From the NCBI RefSeq assembly GCF_001424045.1, contig NZ_LMQB01000029.1, positions 995 through 64,994 on the forward strand: a stretch of DNA of 64,000 bases, given 5' to 3'. Below the pieces are notes generated by a model that saw only the letters and a program-made list of their open reading frames with translations, was not told the origin of the DNA and did no database searches. The stretch is from Rhizobium sp. Leaf371. GTDB taxonomy: Bacteria; Pseudomonadota; Alphaproteobacteria; Rhizobiales; Rhizobiaceae. A program made the translations under genes and the position numbers. Shown here piece by piece: positions 54,352-63,416 of the stretch (position 1 is its first letter; the number at the start of each line of letters is the position of its first letter).

Positions 54352-56174
54352 GCTGCGTCTCGTCTTGATAGAGCGGCCGGCAGGGTGATCCTGAAGGTGG
54401 CGCCCTGCTGCGGCCCGTCGCTTTCGACCGACAGGCGGCCGCCCATGGCATTCACGGCATTGGCGCACCAGTGCAGGCCGACGCCGCGCTTGCCGCCGCT
54501 CTTGGTCGAAAAGCCCTTTTCGAACAGCCGGTCCCGGTTCGCAGCGTCGATGCCGACGCCGTCGTCGCTGACGGTCAGCTCCACGCTCCCCGTCGCAGCA
54601 CCATCGGTGATCGACCGTGCGGCAATCCGCACCGTGCCGGCGCCCTTGCCGGAGGCGTCGATCGCTTCGGCCGCATTGACGATCAGGTTGCCGAAAACCT
54701 GTTCGAGCGGAACCCGATGGCCGAGGGCTGCAAGGCTCTCGAGATCGCCGACATCGACGGCGATGCCATCGCGGCGCTCGATGAGCGGCAGGGCATTGCG
54801 CAGCGAGGCTGCGAGATCGACCGTATCCAGCACGCGTTCCCGCTGGGCCGAACGGTCCTGGTCCTTGAGGATATCGTCGACATGACGCAGCATGGAGACG
54901 AGCGAGCCCACCTCCTCCTGCCGCGCCCGGTCCTCGTCCATCAGCCGGGCCGACGACAGGGCGACGAACTGCTGAAGCTTGGCCGCGCGGTCGGGCGCGA
55001 GCCCGTCTTCGCCGAGCTGATCCAATGCCTTGGTCAGGTTCTGCTTCCATGGCGCGGCATTCGCCTTGGCAAGGCCCCAGGCGACGACGGAAATGGGGCT
55101 CAGCGCATTGCGCACATTGTGGAGGAGACCGGCGGCCTCGTCGGCGGCGCCATGGTCGTAATCCTGCCGCCGCAGCTTTGCCCGGAGGTCATCGAGCTGC
55201 CGGGCCATCGCGTTGAAGGACACCACGGTTTCGCTCAGCTCGTCGCCCTTGCCGTCTTCCCGCATCGGATCGAGATGACCGCTCGCGGCAACCGACAGGA
55301 GGTGCGAGCGCAGCGTCTCGATGCGGCGGATGACGATGAGGCGCAGGATGACGCCGAGGGCGATCAGCAGGATCGTCGCGCCGGCCAGCAGGAGGAGCAG
55401 CGTCGTGAGGATGGTCTGTTCGCCGACGGCGGTGATGTCGCGCGGCGTGTGCGACCGGATCATCGCCAGGGCCCGGCCATCGGGCCCGAGCAGCGGATCG
55501 ATCTTGTCGACCGTCCGGCCTCTCTCGGCCATGGGCCGCGTCGGGAAGGACGAGGTCGCCACCAGATCGAAATCGACGCGCGTCGCCGAGCGGATCGCGT
55601 CCATGTCGAGGAGCCGGCCGAGGACGAGCGTTCCGGCGCGGATGCCGGACCTGTCGGAGCGCAGGATGGGCGAATAGCCGATGACGGCGAGGCCCTCCGG
55701 CGTCTGCATCAGCGAGGAGCGGATGGCCACGCCCTGCGGCTCGGTCAGGAACGGGCTGTTTTGCGGCAGGCGCGTCGTCGGCAGGAGTTTCACCGGCCGG
55801 GGGTCGTCCGCGTCGTCCTGCGCAAAGCCGCTGTCGAGCACCACCTGCCCCGCGGTATCGATCGCGACGAAGAAGGTGACGCCGAGTGTCTTCAGCGATT
55901 CCGCGGTGACGTTCTTGTCCTGATAGTCGGGCCCGGCACCCTTCATGAAATCGTAGGTATCGTCCCAGATGGCATAGTCGCCGGCACTGTTGGCGACCTG
56001 ATCCTTCTGCAGCTGGATGGCTTCCAGCACGCGGGTCTGGTTGCGCTCGGCGGCCTGCTCCTCGAGAGCGGAGAAGCTGGGGAGCACGGCGAGCCGCAGC
56101 GTGGCGAAGTTGAGAACGGCGGAAACCGCGACGACGCCAAGCAGGGCAACGTTCAATTTGGTGACGAGACGCAT
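54348..56174 (-). CDS. CHASE4-type sensor histidine kinase
   Basis: A 608-residue membrane kinase: TM 1 (about 8-30), CHASE4 periplasmic sensor with the marker WDDTYDF (70-76), TM 2 (about 255-280), HAMP domain (to about 335), an atypical dimerisation region with H352 in LLHNVRNALSP, and HATPase_c (GNLIVNAAEAID, DDGVGID, GVGLHWCANAV). The HNxRN H-box belongs to the kinase group that accompanies c-di-GMP regulators. It is coupled by ATGA overlap to the REC-GGDEF-EAL gene, its evident partner. Signal unknown. Confidence 0.9.
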   Translation of the reverse strand: MRLVTKLNVALLGVVAVSAVLNFATLRLAVLPSFSALEEQAAERNQTRVLEAIQLQKDQVANSAGDYAIWDDTYDFMKGAGPDYQDKNVTAESLKTLGVTFFVAIDTAGQVVLDSGFAQDDADDPRPVKLLPTTRLPQNSPFLTEPQGVAIRSSLMQTPEGLAVIGYSPILRSDRSGIRAGTLVLGRLLDMDAIRSATRVDFDLVATSSFPTRPMAERGRTVDKIDPLLGPDGRALAMIRSHTPRDITAVGEQTILTTLLLLLAGATILLIALGVILRLIVIRRIETLRSHLLSVAASGHLDPMREDGKGDELSETVVSFNAMARQLDDLRAKLRRQDYDHGAADEAAGLLHNVRNALSPISVVAWGLAKANAAPWKQNLTKALDQLGEDGLAPDRAAKLQQFVALSSARLMDEDRARQEEVGSLVSMLRHVDDILKDQDRSAQRERVLDTVDLAASLRNALPLIERRDGIAVDVGDLESLAALGHRVPLEQVFGNLIVNAAEAIDASGKGAGTVRIAARSITDGAATGSVELTVSDDGVGIDAANRDRLFEKGFSTKSGGKRGVGLHWCANAVNAMGGRLSVESDGPQQGATFRITLPAALSRRDAA

Positions 56175-56479
56175 GAAAGATTCCTTTGGGACATCCTTAC
56201 ATCGTCTTCGTAAAGCCGCGGTTGCGGATGGTGGTTAACGCGATTTTTCGGTCCGGCGGCTGGCGCGGTTTCCCGGCGTTATGTTCGAACTTCCTGACCG
56301 ATCCAGTTGCGAAACCGCGGAATTCCAGGGCGCGTCAGACTTAAGTCCTAAGTCTCGGTGCCCCGGCATGGACTGAAGTCCCGAGCCGGAACCAACAGGC
56401 CGGGCAAAGCCTTTCCGTCCCGAACCACACGACAAGAACAAGACCAACGCATTCCGAAACACAACAAGGACCAGACCCC
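56175..56479. other. Divergent promoter region of kinase and DUF1236 genes
   Basis: About 305 bases between divergent genes. Promoters for both must lie here, but no box is convincing to my eye. Short dyads such as the one in CTTAAGTCCTAAGTC near 56339 are too weak to call. Confidence 0.3.
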
Positions 56480-56881
56480 ATGAAAACCGCTCTTCTCATT
56501 CCTTTCGCCGTCCTGTCGCTCGGCTTCAGCACCGCTGCCTATGCAGACGGCAACGGCACGGTCACCGGCCTGGCCGGCGGTGCGGCAACGGGTGCCGTCG
56601 TCGGCGGTCCGGTCGGCGCGGTGGTCGGTGGCGCCGTCGGTGCCATCGCCGGTGCCGCGATCGACCCGCCGCCGGAACGCGTCGTCACCTATGTCCGCCA
56701 GCAGCCCATGCCGACGCAGCGCGTCGTCGTCGAGGAGCCGATCGTGGTCGGCAAGCGCGTGCCGCAGACCGTCGTGCTGACCCCCATCCCGGAAGACCCC
56801 ACCTATTCCTACGCCATCGTCGACCAGCAGCGCCTGATCGTCGATCCGCAGACGGGCCAGGTCGTCCAGATCGTCCAGTAA
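56480..56881 (+). CDS. DUF1236-family envelope protein, second copy
   Basis: A 133-residue secreted protein paralogous to the one at 51651: signal peptide (LLIPFAVLSLGFSTAAYA), the same AVVGGPVGAVVGGAVGAIAG segment, then VLTPIPEDPTYSYAIVDQQR and LIVDPQTGQVVQIVQ. The conserved order and spacing point to duplication. Followed 24 bases later by a strong terminator. Probably a periplasmic or surface protein of unknown role. Confidence 0.88.
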   Translation: MKTALLIPFAVLSLGFSTAAYADGNGTVTGLAGGAATGAVVGGPVGAVVGGAVGAIAGAAIDPPPERVVTYVRQQPMPTQRVVVEEPIVVGKRVPQTVVLTPIPEDPTYSYAIVDQQRLIVDPQTGQVVQIVQ

Positions 56882-56904
56882 TAATTGACGTACCGATTAC
56901 CGAA

Positions 56905-56933
56905 GGGGCTCCTCGCAAGAGGGGCCCTTTTTT
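56905..56933 (+). terminator. Rho-independent terminator of DUF1236 gene
   Basis: Stem GGGCTCCTC (56906-56914) and GAGGGGCCC (56919-56927) with a GCAA loop and one G-T pair, followed by six T (56928-56933). Textbook intrinsic terminator. It probably also limits read-through into the LysR gene, whose end lies 36 bases on in the opposite direction. Confidence 0.9.
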
Positions 56934-56968
56934 CGTGTGCGTGTACACGAACGCATTTCCTGCGGCTC

Positions 56969-57856
56969 TCAAGCCTTCAGCGCATCCACCACGATCTTGA
57001 AGGCCGGTGAGTTCTGGCGGCGGCTGGGGTAGTAGAGATAGTAGCCGGGAAACAGCGGGCACCAGTCGTCCAGAAGCTGGACCAGGCGGCCGGCGGCGAT
57101 CTCGGCAGTGACAAGGCCTTCCGGCACATAGGCGATGCCGTAACCGGCGACCGCCGCATCGATCATGGCGAAGGAGGTGCTGAAGGTCAGCTGTCCGTCG
57201 ACCCGGACCCGAACCTCGCGGCCGTCCTTCTCGAACTCCCAGGCATAGAGACCGCCGGCCCGGGCCTGCCGGTGGTTGATGCAGACATGGCCGACCAGCT
57301 CCTGCGGCGTCTTCGGCGCCTCGCGCGTGGCGAGATAGGCGGGCGATGCGACGGCCACCAGCCGCCAGTCCGGGCCGATGCGCACCGCGATCATGTCCTT
57401 GTCGACGCTTTCCCCGAGCCGGACCCCGGCATCGAACTTCTCCTCGACGATGTTGCGGAAGCCGTTGTCGCTGTTCAGCTCCACCTTGATATCGGGATAC
57501 TGGAGCAGGAGCGGGCGCAGCTTCGGCCAGACGGTGCTCTCCTGCGCATGGTCCGACAGCGTGATCCGCACCGAGCCGACCGGCTTGTCGCGGATCTCCA
57601 TCAACTGGTCGATCTCGGTCTCCAGCTCTTCGATGCGCGGCGCGAGCGAGCGGATCAGCCGCTCGCCGGCGTCCGTCGGAACGACGCTGCGGGTCGTGCG
57701 GGTGAGCAGGCGCAGGCCCATCCGGGCCTCCAGCTTCTTGATCGTGTGGCTGATGGTCGATTGCGACGTCCCGAGCTTTGCCGCCGCCTTGGTGAAGCTG
57801 CGCTCCTCGGCAACCGCGAGAAACCAGAGCATGTCGTTCAGATCTTCGCGCTTCAT
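56969..57856 (-). CDS. LysR-family transcriptional regulator
   Basis: A 295-residue LysR regulator: N-terminal winged helix (FLAVAEERSFTKAAAKLGTS, then QSTISHTIKKLEARMGLRLL) and a periplasmic-binding-like effector domain (VELNSDNGFRNIVEEKFDAGVRLGESVDKDM). Divergent from the MFS-hydrolase-cyclophilin genes with a dyad between, so it most likely controls them. Belongs to the CrgA/AaeR-like group from its N-terminus. Effector unknown. Intact. Confidence 0.92.
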   Translation of the reverse strand: MKREDLNDMLWFLAVAEERSFTKAAAKLGTSQSTISHTIKKLEARMGLRLLTRTTRSVVPTDAGERLIRSLAPRIEELETEIDQLMEIRDKPVGSVRITLSDHAQESTVWPKLRPLLLQYPDIKVELNSDNGFRNIVEEKFDAGVRLGESVDKDMIAVRIGPDWRLVAVASPAYLATREAPKTPQELVGHVCINHRQARAGGLYAWEFEKDGREVRVRVDGQLTFSTSFAMIDAAVAGYGIAYVPEGLVTAEIAAGRLVQLLDDWCPLFPGYYLYYPSRRQNSPAFKIVVDALKA

Positions 57857-57903
57857 GGCTGCCCGTTCCCGCCGCTCTGCCGTCTTAATTGATGTCCATC
57901 ATC

Positions 57904-57956
57904 GATAAGTCCATGCGAATTGCAACGGCTAATTCCGGAACTGCATTCGACTTATC
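57904..57956. promoter_or_regulatory. Dyad in LysR/MFS divergent promoter
   Basis: GATAAGTC (57904-57911) and GACTTATC (57949-57956) are exact complements, 37 bases apart; similarity continues into ATGC inside the arms. LysR-type regulators bind dyads in divergent promoters, and the right arm ends nine bases before the MFS start. Candidate regulator site. Confidence 0.5.
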
Positions 57957-57965
57957 TTGTCCCGC

Positions 57966-59228
57966 ATGACAGACCATGCCCTCACACACGATCTTGCGCC
58001 GCACGAGCGCGGCCCAAAGGACGCGTCCCCAAGCGCGAACACCACCGTGCCCAAGGCTGCCGCCTGGAGCGCCGTCATCTCCATGGCGCTCTGCGTCGCG
58101 GTTCTCATCGCCTCCGAGTTCATGCCGGTCAGCCTGCTCTCGCCGATCGCGACCGAACTCGGCGTGAGCGAAGGCCGGGCGGGACAGGCGATCTCGATCT
58201 CGGGCATCTTCGCGGTGCTGACCAGCCTCTTCGTGGCCAGCCTCACCCGCAGGATCGACCGGCGGCTGGTGCTCGCCGCCTTCTCGCTGCTGCTGGTGAT
58301 CTCGGGCACGATCGTCACGTTCTCGCCGAACTATCTCGTCCTGATGATCGGCCGCGCGCTGCTCGGCATCGCGATCGGCGGCTTCTGGTCGATGTCGACC
58401 GCGATCGTCATGCGGCTCGTGCCGGAAGAGTCCGTGCCCAAGGGCCTGGCGATGCTGAATGCCGGCAATGCCATCGCCGCGACGATTTCCGCGCCGCTCG
58501 GCAGCCTGCTCGGAAACTATATCGGCTGGCGCGGCGCCTTCTTCGCCGTGGTGCCTCTGGCGCTGGTGGCGCTGGTCTGGCAGTGGATCAGCCTGCCGCC
58601 ACTGCCGCCGCGTCGCGCGGAAACGGGCACGGGTGCAGCCGCATCCGACAGGCGCTCGGCGAACGTGTTCCGGCTTCTGCTGCGCCGTCCGGTCGCGCTC
58701 GGCATGGCCTCCATCCTCCTGCTGTTCACGGGCCAGTTCGCACTCTTCACCTATCTCCGCCCCTTTCTGGAGACGGTGACGGCGGTGTCGATCGAGACGC
58801 TCTCGATTCTCCTGCTGCTGATGGGCCTTGCCGGGGTCGTCGGCACCACTCTCGTCAGCCACCTGCTCGGCACCCGCCTGTTTCCCGTGCTGATCGCCAT
58901 CCCGCTGGTCATGGCCGCCATCGCGCTCGGGCTTATCGCCTTCGGATCCTCCGTCACCGCCACTGCGGCCCTGCTCGTCGGCTGGGGACTGTTCGGCACG
59001 GCGGCGCCTGTCGGCTGGGGCACCTGGCTCAGCCGCACCATGCCCGAGGATGCCGAGGCCGGCGGCGGCCTGCAGGTGGCGACCATCCAGCTGGCCATCA
59101 CGCTCGGCGCCTCCACCGGCGGCATGCTGTTCGATGCCGCGGGATGGTGGACGACCTTCCTGCTTGCCGCCGTGCTCCTGTCCGGCTCTTCCCTTCTCGC
59201 CGCGGCGGCCTGGCATTCCCGCCGGTAA
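57966..59228 (+). CDS. MFS transporter, drug/sugar-efflux type
   Basis: A 420-residue major facilitator with 12 predicted helices (first: AVISMALCVAVLIASEFMPVSLL; the FMPVSLLSPIA segment is common in the DHA1/AraJ-like efflux group). Charged cytoplasmic loops carry RRIDRRLV after helix 2 and the long RRAETGTGAAASDRRS loop in the middle. Start ATG at 57966; an in-frame TTG three codons upstream is less likely. Probably exports a small organic compound; first of three co-directed genes under the LysR regulator. Confidence 0.9.
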   Translation: MTDHALTHDLAPHERGPKDASPSANTTVPKAAAWSAVISMALCVAVLIASEFMPVSLLSPIATELGVSEGRAGQAISISGIFAVLTSLFVASLTRRIDRRLVLAAFSLLLVISGTIVTFSPNYLVLMIGRALLGIAIGGFWSMSTAIVMRLVPEESVPKGLAMLNAGNAIAATISAPLGSLLGNYIGWRGAFFAVVPLALVALVWQWISLPPLPPRRAETGTGAAASDRRSANVFRLLLRRPVALGMASILLLFTGQFALFTYLRPFLETVTAVSIETLSILLLLMGLAGVVGTTLVSHLLGTRLFPVLIAIPLVMAAIALGLIAFGSSVTATAALLVGWGLFGTAAPVGWGTWLSRTMPEDAEAGGGLQVATIQLAITLGASTGGMLFDAAGWWTTFLLAAVLLSGSSLLAAAAWHSRR

Positions 59229-59254
59229 CCCTCACCCATCAAGGACCCATCGAC

Positions 59255-60376
59255 ATGACGAAAGACATCCTCTCCGACGACACGCAAACGCGCGCCGAGA
59301 TGCAGGCGACGGGCATCGACCGTCGCAACCTGCTCAAGATGACGGGGGCCGGCATCGCCGCGCTCGGTTCGATCTCGCTTTTCGACAGCACCACCGCAAA
59401 GGCTCAGGACATGTCCAACGGCGCTTCCAATTTCTACACCAGCGATCGGGTGACCCTGCAGAAGGTCACCTTCAAGACCCAGGACCGGACGACGGTTGCC
59501 GGCAACCTGTTCGTGCCGAAAGACCTGGACCGGGCGGCGAAACATCCGACGATCATCGTCGGCCACCCCATGGGGGCGGTCAAGGAACAGAGCGCCAATC
59601 TCTATGCCACCAAGATGGCCGAGCAGGGCTTCGTCGCCATGTCGATCGACCTGCCCTTCTGGGGCGAGAGCGAGGGGCAGCCGCGCAATCTCGTCTCTCC
59701 GGAAGCCTATGCCGAAGCCTTCAGCGCCGGCGTCGATTTCCTCGGCACGCAGGCCTTCGTCGATCGCGGCAACATCGGCGCGATCGGCGTCTGCGGCAGC
59801 GGCAGCTTCGTCATCAGCGCCGCCAAGATCGATCCGCGCATCAAGGCGGTCGCCACCGTCAGCATGTACGACATGGGCGCCGCCTTCCGTGATGCGCTGA
59901 ACAAATCCCAGACGGTCGAGCAGCGCAAGGCCTTCATCGCCACGGCCGCCGAGCAGCGCTGGGCGGAGGCGGATGGCGCGGACCCGCACTATATCGGCGG
60001 CACGACGCTTGCCCTGACGGCCGAGACCGACCCGATCCAGCGCGAATTCTACGACTTCTACCGCACGCCGCGCGGCGAATTCACCCCGGCCGGCGTCAGC
60101 CGGGAGACGACGACCAAGCCGAGCCTCAGCAGCAGCACCAGGTTCATGAACTTCTACCCGTTCAACGATATCGAAACGATCTCGCCACGCCCGATGCTGT
60201 TCATCTCGGGCGACCAGGCGCATTCGAAGGAATTCAGCCAGGACGCCTACAATCGTGCCTCGGAGCCGAAGGAGCTCGTCTGGATCAAGGGTGCCGGCCA
60301 TGTCGATCTCTACGACCGCGTGGACCTGATCCCGTTCGAAAAGCTCAAGGGCTTCTTCGACCGGCATCTGGCCTGA
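59255..60376 (+). CDS. Tat-exported alpha/beta hydrolase
   Basis: A 373-residue protein with a twin-arginine signal (DRRNLLKMTGAGIAAL, R23-R24) and cleavage near AKA-QD (about 50). The hydrolase domain shows GHPMGAVKEQSANLYATKMAEQGF, SIDLPFWGES and the elbow GVCGSGSFVISAAK, with a late acid/His pair in ISGDQAHSKEF and GAGHVDLYD. It resembles the YcjY/DLH-like alpha/beta hydrolases. ATG at 59255 with AAGGA upstream; a much longer upstream frame is a shadow of the MFS gene. Substrate unknown; periplasmic. Confidence 0.88.
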   Translation: MTKDILSDDTQTRAEMQATGIDRRNLLKMTGAGIAALGSISLFDSTTAKAQDMSNGASNFYTSDRVTLQKVTFKTQDRTTVAGNLFVPKDLDRAAKHPTIIVGHPMGAVKEQSANLYATKMAEQGFVAMSIDLPFWGESEGQPRNLVSPEAYAEAFSAGVDFLGTQAFVDRGNIGAIGVCGSGSFVISAAKIDPRIKAVATVSMYDMGAAFRDALNKSQTVEQRKAFIATAAEQRWAEADGADPHYIGGTTLALTAETDPIQREFYDFYRTPRGEFTPAGVSRETTTKPSLSSSTRFMNFYPFNDIETISPRPMLFISGDQAHSKEFSQDAYNRASEPKELVWIKGAGHVDLYDRVDLIPFEKLKGFFDRHLA

Positions 60377-60464
60377 TCCGCAACCAGAAGGCGGCAGGCG
60401 GCGATCCGGCGCCGCCGCCGCCATATCGATCTCCGGACGATCTGACAGACAAGGAAAACCGGAC

Positions 60465-60884
60465 ATGACATGGTTCGCCGCGCCTGCCTCTGCCGCCATT
60501 CTGCTGACGCTTTCGATGGGAGGACCCGCCATGGCCGAGAGCCGTATCCTGATCACCTCCGACTGGGGCAAGGTCACCGCCGAGCTTGCCGACAATGCCG
60601 CCGCACATGCGCTTCTCGCGATGCTGCCGCTGACGATCGAGATGGACGACCATCTGCGCCAGGAAAAGACCGGCACCCTGCCGCGCGCTTTGCCCGCGGC
60701 GCCGCGCCAGCGCGCCTTTTCCGTCGGCACGCTCGGCCTCTGGAGCTCCGGCGATTTCGTCATCTATTACCGCGACGGCGAGGTTCCGCCGCCGGGCATC
60801 GTGCGTCTCGGCCAGGTCACCGGCGACGTCTCGATCTTCGACCGTCCCGGCAAGGTCACGGTGACGGTGGAAGCCGCGCGTTAG
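60465..60884 (+). CDS. Exported cyclophilin-like domain protein
   Basis: A 139-residue protein with a signal peptide (ending near AMAES, about 24) and a small beta-rich domain: ILITSDWGKVTAELADNAAAHALLAMLPL, GTLGLWSSGDFVIYYRDGE and GIVRLGQVTGDVSIF. This is the cyclophilin-like fold often found beside hydrolases and LysR regulators. No proline-isomerase residues are expected in this branch. AAGGAA precedes the ATG. Third gene of the LysR-linked cluster. Confidence 0.82.
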   Translation: MTWFAAPASAAILLTLSMGGPAMAESRILITSDWGKVTAELADNAAAHALLAMLPLTIEMDDHLRQEKTGTLPRALPAAPRQRAFSVGTLGLWSSGDFVIYYRDGEVPPPGIVRLGQVTGDVSIFDRPGKVTVTVEAAR

Positions 60885-60960
60885 GTCTTCCAGAAACGAC
60901 GAAGGAGGGCAGCTTTCGCCACCCTCCATTGTGCGTTCGCGGATTCAATGAGATCCGGGC

Positions 60961-62919
60961 CTAGAATTCTTCCCAGCTTTCCGCTGCCGCACCGCCGCCA
61001 AGGCCGACCGCGCCGGCCACCTTCGCCATCATCCGGCGAGCCGGCGAGGCGACCGGGCTGTGCTCGGCCCTTGCCGCCTGCGGCTTGCGAACCGGGGCCG
61101 CGGCGCGCGCACCCGAACCAGACCCCGAATTGCCGAGGCGGAAGTCCGAGATGATCTCGCGCAGGCGATTGACCTCGCCGGCGAGCGTGGCGCTGGCCGC
61201 GGTGGATTCCTCCACCATCGCCGCGTTCTGCTGGGTCACCTGGTCCATCTGGTTGACCGCCGTGTTGACTTCGGCAAGACCGACGGACTGCTCCCGGGCC
61301 GAGGTGGCGATGGCGTCGAGTTGGGTGTTGATCGTCACCACCTGCGCTTCGATGACCTTCAGCGCTTCGCCCGTTTCCTGCACCAGCTTCACGCCCGTGC
61401 TGACTTCGGCCGACGAGTTGCGGATGAGGTCCTTGATCTCCTTGGCCGCCTGGGCGGAGCGCTGGGCAAGCTCGCGAACCTCCTGCGCCACCACCGCAAA
61501 GCCCTTGCCGGCCTCCCCGGCGCGGGCCGCTTCCACGCCGGCGTTCAGCGCCAGAAGGTTGGTCTGGAAGGCGATCTCGTCGATCACCCCGATGATGGAC
61601 GAGATCTGGCTGGAGGATTCCTCGATGCGCTGCATCGCGGTCACGGCGCTGGCAACGACCTCGCCGGAATGGCGGGCCGAGCGGTTGGCCTCGATGGCGA
61701 CGTTGCGGGCCTCCTCGGTGCGCTTGGAAGAATGCGAGACGTTGACCGTGATCTGGTCGAGCGCCGCTGCGGTCTCCTCGAGCGAGGCGGCCTGCTGTTC
61801 GGTGCGCTTGGAGAGATCGTCGGCGCTCTGGCTGATCTCGCGGGCGCCGCTGTCGATCGAGCCGGTCGCGTCCGCCACCGAGCGCAAGCTCTCGGACAAC
61901 TGCGAAACCGCGGCATTGAAGTCGGAGCGAAGGCTTTCGAAGTCGGCGGCGAAGGGCTGCGTCAGGCGGAAGGTCAGGTCGCCGCTCGAAAGGTTTTTCA
62001 GCCCGTCGGCAAGACCGGATGTCGCCAGCGCCATCGCCTCGGCCCGCAAACGGTCGCTTTCGGCGATCCGCGCCGCCTCGATCTCGCCTGCACTGCGGGA
62101 GGCTGCGGCGTCCTGTTCCAGCTGGCGGGCACGCAGGCCGTTGTCCTTGAACACCTGCACGGCCTTGGCCATGCCGCCGATCTCGTCGCGGCGGTCGATG
62201 CCGGCGACATCGGCGTCGAGCTTGCCCTCAGCCAGCGTTTCCATCGTCTGCGAGAGACCCTTGATCGGGCGGACCAGCCAGGCCCGGATGGCGAGGTACC
62301 CCGCCAGCATGACGACCAGCAGACCACCGACGACCATGCCGACCGTCTTCAGAATGGTCGTTGCGGCCGTTGCCGACAGCGCGTCGCTGACCTTTGCCGC
62401 GCCGTCGGAAATCTCGCTCGCCAGCGCGCTGAGACGGGGGGTCATGGCGGCGAAGGCCGGCTGGCACTCGGCGAGGTATTTCGCCTGCGAGGCGCTGATC
62501 TCCGCGTCGGACGTCGCTGCACGGGCCGCAGCGATCGCCGGCGCGCATGTGGTCTCGATGACGGCCACGCTGGCGGCTTTCAGCGTCGCGATCTCCGTCT
62601 TCTCCGGCAGCGCGGTTGCAGCGGCGTCGATGAAGGTGACGAAGGCGGCCTTGTTGGTTTCCAGCTCCTTGGCAGCGGCATCGTTGGCCTGCCTGGTCCG
62701 GGCAATCAGCAAGTCGCCGATCGACGCCCGGATCGCCTGCAGGCTGCGATTGGAGCGGGCAATGCTGAGGGCGGCTGACTGCTCGCCGGAAATCAGCCCG
62801 GAATAATCCGTGTTGATCGCCGATATCTGGCGTGCCGAATAGAGTGTCGTCGCCAACGAGAACAGGCCGAAACCGGCCATGATCAGCAGGAATTTTCCGA
62901 TAATCGAAATGTGTTTCAC
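60961..62919 (-). CDS. Methyl-accepting chemotaxis protein with CheR tether
   Basis: About 652 residues: TM 1 ([20 protein letters not shown]), a helical periplasmic sensor with two cysteines (TTCAPA, AECQPA), TM 2 ([19 protein letters not shown]), HAMP, a second linker region, and the signalling domain with the conserved hairpin tip [21 protein letters not shown]. The C-terminus ESWEEF matches the xWxxF pentapeptide that tethers CheR/CheB. I prefer the GTG at 62917-62919, with GAGGA at good spacing, over the ATG ten codons upstream. Ligand unknown. Confidence 0.92.
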   Translation of the reverse strand: MKHISIIGKFLLIMAGFGLFSLATTLYSARQISAINTDYSGLISGEQSAALSIARSNRSLQAIRASIGDLLIARTRQANDAAAKELETNKAAFVTFIDAAATALPEKTEIATLKAASVAVIETTCAPAIAAARAATSDAEISASQAKYLAECQPAFAAMTPRLSALASEISDGAAKVSDALSATAATTILKTVGMVVGGLLVVMLAGYLAIRAWLVRPIKGLSQTMETLAEGKLDADVAGIDRRDEIGGMAKAVQVFKDNGLRARQLEQDAAASRSAGEIEAARIAESDRLRAEAMALATSGLADGLKNLSSGDLTFRLTQPFAADFESLRSDFNAAVSQLSESLRSVADATGSIDSGAREISQSADDLSKRTEQQAASLEETAAALDQITVNVSHSSKRTEEARNVAIEANRSARHSGEVVASAVTAMQRIEESSSQISSIIGVIDEIAFQTNLLALNAGVEAARAGEAGKGFAVVAQEVRELAQRSAQAAKEIKDLIRNSSAEVSTGVKLVQETGEALKVIEAQVVTINTQLDAIATSAREQSVGLAEVNTAVNQMDQVTQQNAAMVEESTAASATLAGEVNRLREIISDFRLGNSGSGSGARAAAPVRKPQAARAEHSPVASPARRMMAKVAGAVGLGGGAAAESWEEF

Positions 62920-63305
62920 GTCTGTTTCCTCCCGGAGCGAAATGTCCATTGAAGGCTGACCGCTAGCAAATCATATGCCGGGGCGACCCCTGTCGCGTCG
63001 TTCGGTCAAAGGTGAACCAAAGCACGCGCCACGAAGCACGGACCAGACGCATCATCTCGCCGAGGCCGTAGCAAATGCTTTACCAGTACATGCTTAATTA
63101 TTTCTGAAACATATTCTTTACCAAGAGCGGCATCGTCTCTGGCATCGCTGGTCCAAGCCTGCGATCCGGCTTCCGGTCACGATGCTGTGAGATGTCGCTC
63201 CCGAACAGCCCGCCCTTCCGGTCATCGTCTTGCGCGACAGAGCGAATGTTTTTAGAAATCTGACGCTTAACGCTGCGAGCCAAACATGGCCGCAGCGCGG
63301 GCCGG

Positions 63306-63365
63306 GGGCCACGCCCTCGTGTCCCTCCGGGTCGAATGCGCGGCATTCGAGCGAGGGCAAGGCCC
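63306..63365 (+). other. Leader hairpin upstream of binding-protein gene
   Basis: Nested inverted repeats: GGGCC / GGCCC (about 63306-63310 and 63361-63365), GCCCTCG (63313-63319) / CGAGGGC (63352-63358) and TCGAATGC (63332-63339) / GCATTCGA (63343-63350, 3-base loop). The structure lies 51 bases before the start of the LivJ-like gene, with no T-run. It could be a 5'-UTR stabiliser, attenuator or mRNA processing site. The rest of 62920-63416 contains an AT-rich stretch near 63090-63120 and no gene. Confidence 0.6.
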
Positions 63366-63416
63366 GGTGCATCATCACCCCGCGGACTGGGAGGCCCGCG
63401 TTCCAAGGAGACGGAC

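Noticed and set aside
54352-55050. Extension of the REC-GGDEF-EAL protein upstream of 54351
   Set aside because: Out-of-frame reading of the kinase gene; the receiver domain begins right after the ATG at 54351.
54471-56213. 580-codon + strand frame opposite the CHASE4 kinase
   Set aside because: Antisense shadow; the kinase on the minus strand has all motifs.
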